Assembly (NCBI GenBank): GCA_014378225.1
Contig: JACMOA010000311.1
Span: forward strand, 1-9,735
Direction: 5' to 3'
DNA from: Deinococcales bacterium
GTDB lineage: Bacteria; Deinococcota; Deinococci; Deinococcales; Deinococcaceae
DNA length: 9,735 nucleotides
The notes beneath the pieces are model-generated. The model did not search any database and was not told the DNA's origin. It saw only the letters and a program-made list of their open reading frames with translations. Both the position numbers and the translations under genes were made by a program. Below, one piece after another: positions 1-6,503 of the stretch (positions within the stretch are counted from its first letter, which is position 1; every line of letters starts with the position of its first letter).

Positions 1-32
1 CTCGCCTCACCGGCTGGGCCGCTTTCAAGAAT

Positions 33-53
33 TTCCCCCTTGCTAAAGGGGAA
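33..53 (-). terminator. Hairpin, possible terminator of glutamate dehydrogenase
   Basis: TTCCCC (33-38) pairs with GGGGAA (48-53). After a C/A mismatch, TT (40-41) pairs with AA (45-46), leaving a GCT loop. Read on the minus strand the stem is followed by ATTCTTG, which is only partly T-rich, so this is a weak candidate intrinsic terminator about 160 nt after the gdh stop codon. Its core resembles the hairpin at 88-114, so it could instead be a copy of a dispersed palindromic repeat. Confidence 0.35.
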
Positions 54-87
54 CCTAAAGAATCGTCGCTCGAGCTACACGGTCTTT

Positions 88-114
88 GAAGACCCCCTTG
101 TTAAGGGGGTCTTC
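88..114. repeat. Perfect 12-bp stem hairpin
   Basis: GAAGACCCCCTT (88-99) pairs perfectly with AAGGGGGTCTTC (103-114) around a 3-nt loop (GTT). It is very stable, but neither strand has a T-tract after the stem, so a classical intrinsic terminator is not clearly supported. It lies about 95 bp past the gdh stop and may protect or define the 3' end of that mRNA. It may also be a member of a dispersed CCCCTTGTTAAGGGG repeat family, given the related hairpin at 33-53. Confidence 0.6.
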
Positions 115-209
115 GGAAAAGCGAGCAGGCCCGCTAGGTGCCGTTTTGCTCAAGACGGCGCAGCGCTCACGAAGGGGGGATTCGCCCGGTCCATTAAAAC
201 ATCCAATTT

Positions 210-1517
210 CTACGGATAAATTCCCCGCAAAGCGTGCGCCTCGAGCACCCGCGTGCAGGCCACGATATAAGCCGCCGTTCTCAGTGAAACCTTGTGGCGC
301 TGCGACACTTCCCACAGGCTCGAAAAGGCTTCTTTCATGATGCGGTCCAACCTTGCGTTGATTTCGTCCTCGGTCCAGAAAAAGCTGGAAAAATCCTGTA
401 CCCACTCGAAGTAACTGACCGTTACACCGCCTGCATTGGCCAGCACGTCGGGAACCACCAGAACACCTTTCTCGAGCAAAATGTCGTCGGCGGCGGGTGT
501 GGTAGGGCCGTTGGCTCCTTCCACCACCACTCGAGCGGTAATGAGTGGAGCGGTTTTTTCGGTGATGACTCCCTCGAGCGCGGCAGGAATCAGCACCTCG
601 CACTCCACCGTCCACAGCTCATGTGGCTCGAGCGTCTCCGTCCCAGGAAAACCCACGATTTTTCCGGTTCGCCGCAGAAACTCGAGCGCCGCTTTGGGGT
701 CTATACCCGCGCTCGAGAAAATGGTTCCGGTCACGTCCTGAATGGCCACCACTTTTGCGCCGTGGTCGTGAAAAATACGGGCTGCCGCGCCGCCCACATT
801 GCCGAAGCCCTGCACTGCAACTCTGGCCCCCTCGAGCGGAACCCCCACCTGTTTCATGGCCTCGGTGGCCGCTACAAACACCCCCCGTCCGGTGGCGTCG
901 GCACGCCCCAGACTGCCGCCCAGGTTGACGGGTTTGCCCGTCACCACCCCGGTGGCGGTGCGTCCGGTGTTCATGCTGTAAGTGTCCATCATCCAGGCCA
1001 TCACCTGCGGGTTGGTGTTCACGTCTGGCGCGGGAATATCCTTATCTGGCCCGATGATAAAGCCAATTTCAGAGGTATAGCGCCGGGTCAGCCGCTCGAG
1101 TTCGGTAATACTGAGGGTGCGCGGGTCCACCCGGATTCCGCCTTTGGCGCCGCCGTAAGGCAGGTTTACGGCGGCGTGTTTAATGGTCATCCAGGCGCTC
1201 AGGGCCATCACTTCGCTCAGGTTTACGTTCTGGTGAAAGCGCACCCCGCCTTTGCCGGGACCTCTCGAGGTGTTGTGTTGCACCCGGTAGCCCTCGAAGT
1301 GGGCCACGCTGCCATCGTCCAGCCGGATGGGACAGTCCACAATCAGGATGCGCTGGGGCCGCTTGAGCGAGTCAATCCAGTAGGCGAGCTGGCCCAGATA
1401 CGGGGTCACACGTTCCACCTGCTCGAGGTAGGTGGCCCACGGGCCGAGGTGTTGAGGGTCCAGATAGCTGGGAAGATTCCGATTTTGAATTCCTGGATTC
1501 AGGGTAACAGCAGTCAT
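210..1517 (-). CDS. gdhA: Glutamate dehydrogenase (NAD(P)-dependent, catalytic type)
   Basis: This enzyme interconverts L-glutamate and 2-oxoglutarate plus ammonium with NAD(P)H, linking nitrogen and carbon metabolism in the cytoplasm. The 435-aa length is normal for the hexameric family. The substrate domain has [10 protein letters not shown] (86-95), K113, and PYGGAKGGI (120-128) with K125. D165 lies in PAPDVNT. These match the substrate and catalytic residues of the clostridial enzyme (K89, K113, K125, D165). The Rossmann domain has GFGNVG (237-242), with an acidic residue, D261, after the second strand. EGANGPTTP (333-341) and the NAGGV segment are also intact. Some relatives of Thermus carry a non-catalytic paralogue; the complete active site argues that this is a catalytic subunit. 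The ATG at 1517 is preceded by AAGGAG with 4-nt spacing, which decides the start. No partner gene lies beside it. Coenzyme preference cannot be settled by eye. Confidence 0.95.
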   Translation of the reverse strand: MTAVTLNPGIQNRNLPSYLDPQHLGPWATYLEQVERVTPYLGQLAYWIDSLKRPQRILIVDCPIRLDDGSVAHFEGYRVQHNTSRGPGKGGVRFHQNVNLSEVMALSAWMTIKHAAVNLPYGGAKGGIRVDPRTLSITELERLTRRYTSEIGFIIGPDKDIPAPDVNTNPQVMAWMMDTYSMNTGRTATGVVTGKPVNLGGSLGRADATGRGVFVAATEAMKQVGVPLEGARVAVQGFGNVGGAAARIFHDHGAKVVAIQDVTGTIFSSAGIDPKAALEFLRRTGKIVGFPGTETLEPHELWTVECEVLIPAALEGVITEKTAPLITARVVVEGANGPTTPAADDILLEKGVLVVPDVLANAGGVTVSYFEWVQDFSSFFWTEDEINARLDRIMKEAFSSLWEVSQRHKVSLRTAAYIVACTRVLEAHALRGIYP

Positions 1518-1521
1518 GAAG

Positions 1522-1527
1522 CTCCTT
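1522..1527 (-). promoter_or_regulatory. Strong Shine-Dalgarno of glutamate dehydrogenase
   Basis: On the minus strand the sequence reads AAGGAG-CTTC-ATG, a near-ideal ribosome binding site. It contrasts with the genes in this window that lack one (xpb, the 102-aa gene and the acetyltransferase). Confidence 0.85.
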
Positions 1528-1574
1528 GCTCGAGACCTCTCGAGCTTTTTTTAAACTAATTAAAGTACCCCCGA

Positions 1575-1603
1575 AGTATAAGTTGCACAGCTCGAGTTGT
1601 GAA
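1575..1603 (-). promoter_or_regulatory. Sigma70-type promoter of glutamate dehydrogenase
   Basis: On the minus strand, TTCACA (1603-1598) and TATACT (1580-1575) are separated by exactly 17 bp; each differs from the consensus hexamer at one position. Transcription should start near 1568, giving a leader of about 50 nt that carries the Shine-Dalgarno. One copy of the abundant CTCGAG palindrome (1591-1596) sits in the spacer. The same -10 hexamer, TATACT, is used in front of xpb. Confidence 0.75.
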
Positions 1604-1660
1604 CCCCCAGAGGTCAAATTCCTTTTGAGGTTTACGAAAGCACAAGTAAACGCACTCAGT

Positions 1661-1671
1661 TTGTGTCACAA
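1661..1671. promoter_or_regulatory. Palindrome TTGTG-T-CACAA, possible operator
   Basis: This is a perfect 11-bp inverted repeat with one central base, about 60 bp upstream of the gdh -35 box and about 190 bp before the GH26 start. The TGTG/CACA half sites recall CRP/FNR-family sites, but the spacing between half sites is much shorter than the usual N6 or N4, so assignment to that family is doubtful. Confidence 0.3.
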
Positions 1672-1762
1672 TGACGTGAACTCGAGAGATTTCGATTGTG
1701 TATCTCGCTCGAGCTGAATTTTGGCAAAACTATTTCTAAAATTAACGCCCTGGACAGCTTTT

Positions 1763-1778
1763 GCGGATGTTCATCCGC
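1763..1778. promoter_or_regulatory. Palindrome GCGGATG-TT-CATCCGC, possible operator
   Basis: The 7-bp arms are perfect with a 2-bp centre, 78 bp upstream of the GH26 start. As RNA only a 6-bp stem with a 4-nt loop could form and no T-tract follows, so a repressor-binding site for the sugar-hydrolase gene is a more natural reading than a terminator. The cognate regulator is not in the window. Confidence 0.35.
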
Positions 1779-1856
1779 GCAATTACGCTCGAGTCCTGTG
1801 GAAGAAGCTAATGGGGGTGAGGTTTTAAACGGGTTCAAGCAGAGAAGTCCTTTAAA

Positions 1857-3449
1857 ATGGAATCCATGTGGAAGTTTTTAGTCGCACTATCGGTTGTGGG
1901 AGTCTGGGGTTCAAACGCTGGAGCGGCGGGACCCGCCGCTCCAGCGTGTCTGAGTGACCGAAGCCCAGACCGTTTGCGGGTCTGCGCTGGAGTGCTCGAG
2001 GGGAAAAGTCAGTTCCCCAGTGCGGTGCAGGTGATGCAAAAATCGGTTCAGCTCAATCCCAGCGCCTCCAACTGGCGCTATCTGGGCGAACTGGCGGTCA
2101 AGGCCGAAAATTATGACGTGGCCTGCACCAGTTTTAAAGAAGCCATCCGCCGCTATCAAAAGCTGGACGTACAGGCTGCACTTTTCCTGAGCCAGACCAG
2201 GGGCGGTTATTGTCAGGACGTAGAGCTTTACACGCTCGAGGGCAAAGCCAACCCCACCCCAAAACTCGCCAAATTCGAGCCAAAAAGTGGAATTTTACTG
2301 GGACTCTCGAGCTTTCCCAAAGACCTGCGGGCCAATGGGGGCAAACTGCCTGCGCTCGAGGTATTTGGTGGACCTCTGGCGGTTTATCTGACCTACTATC
2401 CGCTGATAGAGCCGTCCACCGCCAGCAGCAATCTGGGAATTTTCCCTCGAGAAGTGGCAGCGGCAGCCAAAGCGGCGGGTGCGGCGATTCACATTGCGCT
2501 CGAGCCGAAAATGCCGCTTTCACAAATCACCGAGGCCACCCTGATTCCTTTCGCCGAAGCTGCTAGAAACGCAGAGCTACCCATCTTTTTGCGTTTTGCC
2601 AGCGAGTTTAACGATTCCCAGAACGAGTGGAGCAAGAACCCGGCGCTGTACGTGCAAAAATTTCGTTTGTTGCACACGGTGATGGCCCGCATTGCGCCCA
2701 ATGTGGCGATGGTCTGGATGCCTTACGCCAACGGCTCGAACTGCTTTGAAGAGTTCTATCCAGGTGAGCGATATGTGGATTGGGTGGGCGTCAGTTTGTA
2801 CAGCGTTCCGTTTTTGAACGGCAACCCGGCCCTGAGTGGGGAGATGTTCAGCCCACTCGAGCGAATAGAAGGTTTATACCGCTGTTATGCAGACCGCCAC
2901 CCCTTTCAGGTTTCTGAATACGCCTCCTCGAGCCGCAATGTGGGTCTGGGAGACCGCGATTACTGCGACTTTGCCTCACGCAAAATGCGCGATCTGTACT
3001 GGGGCGCGGCCCTTAAATTGCCGCGTCTGAAAAACATCAACTGGTTAGATTTGGACATGGGCGGCGGCGCGGCCAACGGCAAAGCTGAAAGCCGCCAGAA
3101 TGATTACCGCTTGCTAGCGGTTCCCTGCAAGCTCGAGACCTTTAAAACTTTTCTTCAGGAACCCTACTTTTTACGCCGCTTTCCCAGCACCTTTGATCGC
3201 AGACCCGCACCGCTGCCGCCGCTGGTGACAGCAGGACTACGTGGCGCAGCCTACCTGAAAATAGCCAAGCCCGTGGAGAGCGTAGATTATCTATGGAACG
3301 GTAAAAAACTCTCGAGCGCCAAAGTCGTCCCCTACGCTTTTAGCTTGCCCAAAACTCTCAAACCAGGAACCTACACCCTCGAGCTGCGGGTTTTTGGAGC
3401 AGGGGGGAAAGTGTTGCTCTCGAAGGTGCAAAAGGTTGGGGTGCGGTGA
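1857..3449 (+). CDS. Secreted TPR-like plus GH26 (beta-mannanase-like) glycoside hydrolase
   Basis: This is a probable exported hydrolase acting on beta-linked polysaccharide, by family resemblance to GH26 mannanases; the substrate is not proven. The N-terminus has a positive residue, a hydrophobic stretch (about 6-17) and a likely signal-peptidase site near the A-G-A around 21-25. Residues about 31-125 contain two TPR-like helical pairs, for example NWRYLGELAVKAENYDVAC. Residues about 143-430 match GH26: RFASEFND with candidate acid/base E250, a WMPY segment at 287-290, PGERYVDWVGVSLY (302-315), and QVSEY with candidate nucleophile E354. Residues about 455-530 look like an Ig-like beta-sandwich. 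Several cysteines (31, 43, 90, 119, 296, 343, 370, 424) could form disulfides outside the cell. The ATG at 1857 has a modest AGAGAAG 9 nt upstream; the ATG at 1866 (fourth codon) is an alternative start. A perfect 33-bp palindrome lies in codons 20-30. It is transcribed away from gdh and convergently with the XPB operon. Confidence 0.8.
   Translation: MESMWKFLVALSVVGVWGSNAGAAGPAAPACLSDRSPDRLRVCAGVLEGKSQFPSAVQVMQKSVQLNPSASNWRYLGELAVKAENYDVACTSFKEAIRRYQKLDVQAALFLSQTRGGYCQDVELYTLEGKANPTPKLAKFEPKSGILLGLSSFPKDLRANGGKLPALEVFGGPLAVYLTYYPLIEPSTASSNLGIFPREVAAAAKAAGAAIHIALEPKMPLSQITEATLIPFAEAARNAELPIFLRFASEFNDSQNEWSKNPALYVQKFRLLHTVMARIAPNVAMVWMPYANGSNCFEEFYPGERYVDWVGVSLYSVPFLNGNPALSGEMFSPLERIEGLYRCYADRHPFQVSEYASSSRNVGLGDRDYCDFASRKMRDLYWGAALKLPRLKNINWLDLDMGGGAANGKAESRQNDYRLLAVPCKLETFKTFLQEPYFLRRFPSTFDRRPAPLPPLVTAGLRGAAYLKIAKPVESVDYLWNGKKLSSAKVVPYAFSLPKTLKPGTYTLELRVFGAGGKVLLSKVQKVGVR
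1915..1947 (+). repeat. Perfect 33-bp palindrome inside the GH26 signal-peptide region
   Basis: The arm ACGCTGGAGCGGCGGG (1915-1930) is the exact reverse complement of 1932-1947 around a single central A (1931). It encodes the stretch A-G-A-A-G-P-A-A-P-A at the predicted signal-peptide end. In mRNA the arms form an extremely stable GC-rich hairpin (the innermost pairs would open to make a loop) starting about 58 nt after the start codon. It could slow early translation, affect mRNA stability, or be an inserted palindromic element tolerated in a low-constraint region. Confidence 0.9.
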
Positions 3450-3702
3450 GAGTTGGAGGGTAAGAAATCCAGGTTCGGGTTAAAGTTCTCAGCCAATTTC
3501 ACTCTACTCGTTCGGCTCAAAACAAAGTACCCCCCTGATTTCAGGGTACTCAAACCCGGCTTATCCCGAACTGAGGTCAAGAAAAGAACACCTCCAGCGG
3601 GTTTTTGGTACTTGGTTTGATTCTGAAGCTCGAGCCGCAGACCAACCAATTACCAACGACTCGCCAGAGGCGCAACACTGAAACATTTATTTCCTAAACC
3701 CC
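3450..3702. other. Intergenic region between convergent genes
   Basis: I found no gene in this 253-bp stretch. It contains a long-range inverted repeat, GTTCGGGTTAA (3473-3483) against TTATCCCGAAC (3561-3571), with one mismatch. Nested between the arms is a tight hairpin at 3526-3550. One CTCGAG lies near 3609. A structured 3' region for one or both converging transcripts is the simplest reading. Confidence 0.55.
3526..3550 (-). terminator. Likely intrinsic terminator of the XPB-partner gene
   Basis: The outer arms AGTA/TACT and the inner arms CCCTGA (3533-3538) / TCAGGG (3541-3546) form a hairpin with a three-C bulge. On the minus strand it is followed directly by TTGTTTTG, a T-rich tail. 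It lies about 150 nt after the stop codon of the 827-aa gene. On the plus strand no T-tract follows, so it is a better terminator for the minus-strand operon than for the GH26 gene. Confidence 0.5.
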
Positions 3703-6186
3703 TCAAATCACCGCAATCCCCTGAATGTACCCAATCCGCACCCGTCTCGAGTCTCCATCCTCGGTTTTACCCACGAAATACGGCGTGCTGGCTTCGTAAA
3801 CCACGCTCGAGGGAATAATTTTTTCGCGGCGCAGTTTGCCCTGGGTTTTGGGTCCCCAGCCTCCGGCGTACTTTTCCTCATGGTATTTCAGCTCGAGGGT
3901 GCGGCCCGCTCCGATGGCATCTTCAATCAGTTCGCGCAGCTTGCGGGTGGGGATGTTCTCGAGCAGGGTACTTTGCACGCTCTGGGCCGGACCCGTCTCG
4001 AGCGCGGTACCCGGTGAAATGTGCAGTTCAGCGAGGACTTTCTGGAAGTCTTTCACTTTGGCAGTGTCCAGCGCGTAAGTAGTGGCGTTGAGAGGCTGAC
4101 TCAGAAAGGGTTTGAGGCGCGGATGCTCGGCCAGGAACATGGCTTGTGGGTGCTGGAACAGTGTGGTCGGAACAAGAGCGGGCGGTTTCTGCTTGCCGTT
4201 CCACACATCAATCAAGGTGTTGAGCGCTCTGGGAAACGGTCCCTTGAGACGGCCCTCGAGTGCAACCTTACGTTCTGGGGTCAATTTACCCGCCCTCAAA
4301 GCGTCCATCTCGAGGGTATAGCGCCCCAGCGCCGTCTTTGTAGCAAAGCTCGAGAGTAAATCCTGCACCAACCAGTCTCCCGGACCCTCGAGCAAGAGGT
4401 CATTGCCAGAAAAGCGCAAACTGCGCTCTGGGGCCGCGTCGTAGCGATACGATACCCAGTCTTTGGGAATGGTTTTTCCCCCAGTTAAAGCGTAGGTTTC
4501 GCCCACAGCGGTCAGCACCCTATGGGTCTCTAGGCGGGCGTCCCTGTCGGCGCGGCTGGAAAACTCGAGCAGGGTCACACCCCCGGTCACGGTGATGCGG
4601 TCTCGCCGTCCGCCCCAGTCTTTGAGGGTGGACACAATCGCGCCGCTGGGTGGCAGCGACGATTGAGTTTGCAGCAGCGCGAGCAGGTTTTCCAGGGTCA
4701 GTCCACTCTCAAGGGCGCGGTAAACGCTGCCCCGCGTGAGGCTGTAAGTAGCGGTCTGCGCGTCCAGCCGCACCAAATCCATCGCCTCGAGCGCCGTGAG
4801 TGCCTCTGCGTTAAGCAGTTCGAGGAAGACCATCACCTCAAAGTTGGGCTGCACCACCAGCGGGGGTTTGACAAGGGTTTTCACAACTCCAGCGTCCCTT
4901 CTGGTTTCCCGCTCGAGCCACTGCATTCCCGCTCCCAGCCGCAGAATTTTTTGACTCACTTCGGTCTTGCCCGCCCCCGTTTTTGCGCCCAGCGTAACCA
5001 CATCGGCCAGCGCCAAAAGTGCAAAATCGCCCTCGAGCAGCGCCTTATAGGCGTCCGTAGACGGCAGGCTCGAGGGTTTCTGGTTCCATCCATGAGAGGT
5101 AGAGGTGCTAAAATAGCGCAAAAAACGGCGGTTGAGTGCGTCTAGTGCAGCGTCTAGCGAGGCAGGACCCGACAGCAGGCGCAGGGCCTGAGTGAGCGCG
5201 AGCGGAGCTTGAGGGTCTCGAGTGGCGTAGGTGTGACCACTCTGTCCATAGAAACCGATGTAGGCCGCCAATACAGCCTCGTAACGGTCAGTGAGTGCCG
5301 ATGCCCGGAAAGAGGACCAGACGTTCAAATCCGGGCGGTCTGCGTCGTTCATCAGGCCCAGATACAGGGTCAGGCCCAGATACAGGGTCAGGGTTCCCTC
5401 GAGCGCAGGACGTTTTTTGGCAAGCCGCTTGATATAAGCCTTGTTGAGGCTGCCGTCCTTGTTAAAAATCATCTGACCTTCCTCGAGCACGAGTTTGAAG
5501 GTCTCGGTCAGCTCGAGCAGCACATGAAACTGGGTGCGGGTGGAGGCAGGAATGTGCTGCACGTCCACCGTGTTTAGCTGAACCTTGACCCACTCGCGCT
5601 TGGGTGGGTCTGGCAGAGCTTCGAGAAGCCGCTTATCGGCCCACACCACCGAGGTCGGGTCTGAGTCGTAGTAGTAACTGCGTCCGCTCCAGAGGGTGCT
5701 GGTGCTGGCAGGCAGCAGCAGGCCGTCACGCAGCATTCCCACCAGATAGCCGCGCCCCGGCAGCTCATCGCTCAACGGACGCCCGTAAATTTGAGTAGAC
5801 GTGGACAGTCGCTCCGGCGGGTCCATGTTCAGCATCAAGGCCACTGCCACCAGTTGCCAGCCATCCAGCATTCCCCCGGCTTGCTTGACCTGCCACAACA
5901 GCCTGTGCTCGAGCGGACTCAGACCCGCAATCACCTTATCCAGTTGCGCTTTGGAAGAAATCGCTCGGGTGATGGCTCCAATTCGCGCCGCCTTACTGGT
6001 GGCGGCCTTGTCACCTGAAACAAACCGCTTCAGAACATAGCCCACATGGGTCGCGTCCATCCGCTCGAGCCAGGAATCTAGTTTAGGCGGCAGTGCAGTA
6101 GGCGCACGGGGGCCGTCTGGCGCACCGTAATCCACCCCCATCGAACGCAGGGCCTCGAGCAGTTCTGAAGGAATGCCCTCGTTCAT
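3703..6186 (-). CDS. Helicase-associated (XPB-partner, Helicase_C_3-like) protein with C-terminal WYL-like domain
   Basis: This 827-aa protein resembles the bacterial helicase-associated proteins encoded next to XPB, such as Rv0862c beside Rv0861c in M. tuberculosis. They are thought to act with the helicase in DNA repair, though the biochemical role is not settled. The N-terminal half is helical and winged-helix-like. LVVQPNFEVMVFLE (443-456) fits the XPB/Ssl2 N-terminal-like domain. Residues about 671-726 (TTLF, then HPRLKPFLSQPL, then LAELHISP) resemble the damage-recognition-like module of XPB and the 102-aa neighbour. Residues about 747-827 look like a WYL-type ligand-sensing fold, with a long N-terminal helix, LELKYHEE, REKIIPSSVV, TPYFVGK and RRVRIGYI. 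An AKTGAGKT match to Walker A (401-408) lacks a recognisable DExH partner. Residues 265-278 contain an in-frame six-residue duplication. Its ATG overlaps the upstream stop as ATGA, so translation is probably coupled; no strong Shine-Dalgarno is seen. Confidence 0.8.
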   Translation of the reverse strand: MNEGIPSELLEALRSMGVDYGAPDGPRAPTALPPKLDSWLERMDATHVGYVLKRFVSGDKAATSKAARIGAITRAISSKAQLDKVIAGLSPLEHRLLWQVKQAGGMLDGWQLVAVALMLNMDPPERLSTSTQIYGRPLSDELPGRGYLVGMLRDGLLLPASTSTLWSGRSYYYDSDPTSVVWADKRLLEALPDPPKREWVKVQLNTVDVQHIPASTRTQFHVLLELTETFKLVLEEGQMIFNKDGSLNKAYIKRLAKKRPALEGTLTLYLGLTLYLGLMNDADRPDLNVWSSFRASALTDRYEAVLAAYIGFYGQSGHTYATRDPQAPLALTQALRLLSGPASLDAALDALNRRFLRYFSTSTSHGWNQKPSSLPSTDAYKALLEGDFALLALADVVTLGAKTGAGKTEVSQKILRLGAGMQWLERETRRDAGVVKTLVKPPLVVQPNFEVMVFLELLNAEALTALEAMDLVRLDAQTATYSLTRGSVYRALESGLTLENLLALLQTQSSLPPSGAIVSTLKDWGGRRDRITVTGGVTLLEFSSRADRDARLETHRVLTAVGETYALTGGKTIPKDWVSYRYDAAPERSLRFSGNDLLLEGPGDWLVQDLLSSFATKTALGRYTLEMDALRAGKLTPERKVALEGRLKGPFPRALNTLIDVWNGKQKPPALVPTTLFQHPQAMFLAEHPRLKPFLSQPLNATTYALDTAKVKDFQKVLAELHISPGTALETGPAQSVQSTLLENIPTRKLRELIEDAIGAGRTLELKYHEEKYAGGWGPKTQGKLRREKIIPSSVVYEASTPYFVGKTEDGDSRRVRIGYIQGIAVI
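5353..5388 (-). repeat. Perfect 18-bp tandem duplication in the XPB-partner gene
   Basis: CAGGCCCAGATACAGGGT occurs twice head to tail (5353-5370 and 5371-5388) with no mismatch. The unit is 18 bp, so the frame is kept and the protein reads LTLYLGLTLYLGL. The absence of any divergence points to a recent slippage or replication event. Confidence 0.95.
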
Positions 6187-6491
6187 ACTTTAGCCTGCAC
6201 TTTGGGAGTGTGTCCGGCTTTTTTCAGGGCCTCGAGCAAGGCTGTGTGAGACCCCGGAAGGACCGCCGCGTGCCGCTCGGACAAAATCCGCACCAGAAAA
6301 GGCCGGATTCTGGGGTCGGCCTCGAGCGCCCGCAGGTCGGCGGGGTCTGCGACCTCGAGCAGGGTGAGGCCCACATGGGCGCTGGGCGGGCTGGTACGCT
6401 CCGGAGTGGCTCCCGCTTGCGGAGTGGCTTTTGGAGTGCCTTGTGGCGCGGGTGCAGCTCCGGCTTTTGCTTTGCTGGGCTTGCTGGACAT
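6183..6491 (-). CDS. Small XPB-module protein (single damage-recognition/p8-like domain)
   Basis: This 102-aa protein has no family I can name with certainty. Residues 1-40 are rich in A, P, T, S and K and should be a disordered tail. Residues about 41-98 form one compact module: a strand (GLTLLEVA), a helix around ADPRIRPFLVRIL, a strand (HAAVLPG), and a helix (LLEALKKAGH). By eye this matches the domain near the C-terminus of the 827-aa partner (HPRLKPFLSQPL to LAELHISP) and the corresponding segment of XPB. It also recalls, from memory, the eukaryotic TFIIH subunit p8/Tfb5. It overlaps the next gene by ATGA, so the two products are probably made together. The ATG at 6491 is fixed by an in-frame TAA 9 nt upstream. 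No Shine-Dalgarno is visible, but TAACCT stands exactly 6 nt before the ATG, suggesting a leaderless transcript. An adaptor role in an XPB complex is inference. Confidence 0.75.
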   Translation of the reverse strand: MSSKPSKAKAGAAPAPQGTPKATPQAGATPERTSPPSAHVGLTLLEVADPADLRALEADPRIRPFLVRILSERHAAVLPGSHTALLEALKKAGHTPKVQAKV

Positions 6492-6497
6492 GGGGTT

Positions 6498-6503
6498 AGG
6501 TTA
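6498..6503 (-). promoter_or_regulatory. Possible leaderless -10 box of the 102-aa gene
   Basis: On the minus strand the sequence reads TAACCT-AACCCC-ATG, a TANNNT box 6 nt before the start codon, as in leaderless Deinococcus transcripts. No convincing -35 is present, and TANNNT at a fixed position has a chance probability near 1/256, so this rests on the agreement with xpb and the acetyltransferase gene. Confidence 0.4.

Larger units (their letters stand above)
1..209. other. Non-coding region downstream of glutamate dehydrogenase
   Basis: I see no convincing coding sequence here. The stretch lies 3' of the minus-strand glutamate dehydrogenase gene. It holds two related hairpins (33-53 and 88-114), a weaker potential hairpin near 141-158 (CCGTTTT pairing with AAGACGG through one G-T wobble), a GGGGGG run near 176, and one CTCGAG at 69-74. 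The repeated pyrimidine/purine hairpins suggest a 3' end or a dispersed palindromic repeat cluster rather than a gene. Confidence 0.6.
1518..1856. other. Divergent regulatory region between gdh and the GH26 gene
   Basis: This 339-bp stretch contains no convincing gene. It holds the gdh promoter and Shine-Dalgarno, six CTCGAG sites (1529, 1539, 1591, 1681, 1708 and 1788), a perfect TTGTG-T-CACAA palindrome (1661-1671), and a GCGGATG-TT-CATCCGC palindrome (1763-1778). I could not find a convincing -35/-10 pair for the rightward gene. TAAAAT at 1737-1742 is a possible -10 without a good -35. Confidence 0.6.

Noticed and set aside
1148..1176. Perfect 11-bp inverted repeat CGCCGCCGTAA / TTACGGCGGCG inside gdh
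   Set aside because: It encodes the conserved catalytic segment [10 protein letters not shown], so the Ala/Val and Tyr-Gly-Gly-Ala codons make the repeat by composition; no functional hairpin is needed.
294..1559. A 421-codon open frame on the plus strand opposite gdh
   Set aside because: It is antisense to a well-supported glutamate dehydrogenase, its product is rich in His/Gly/Pro with no recognisable motif, and GC-biased codons make such shadow frames common.
3450..3702. Possible tRNA or small RNA gene in the convergent intergenic region
   Set aside because: No cloverleaf, T-loop or CCA end could be fitted on either strand; the hairpins fit 3'-end structures better.
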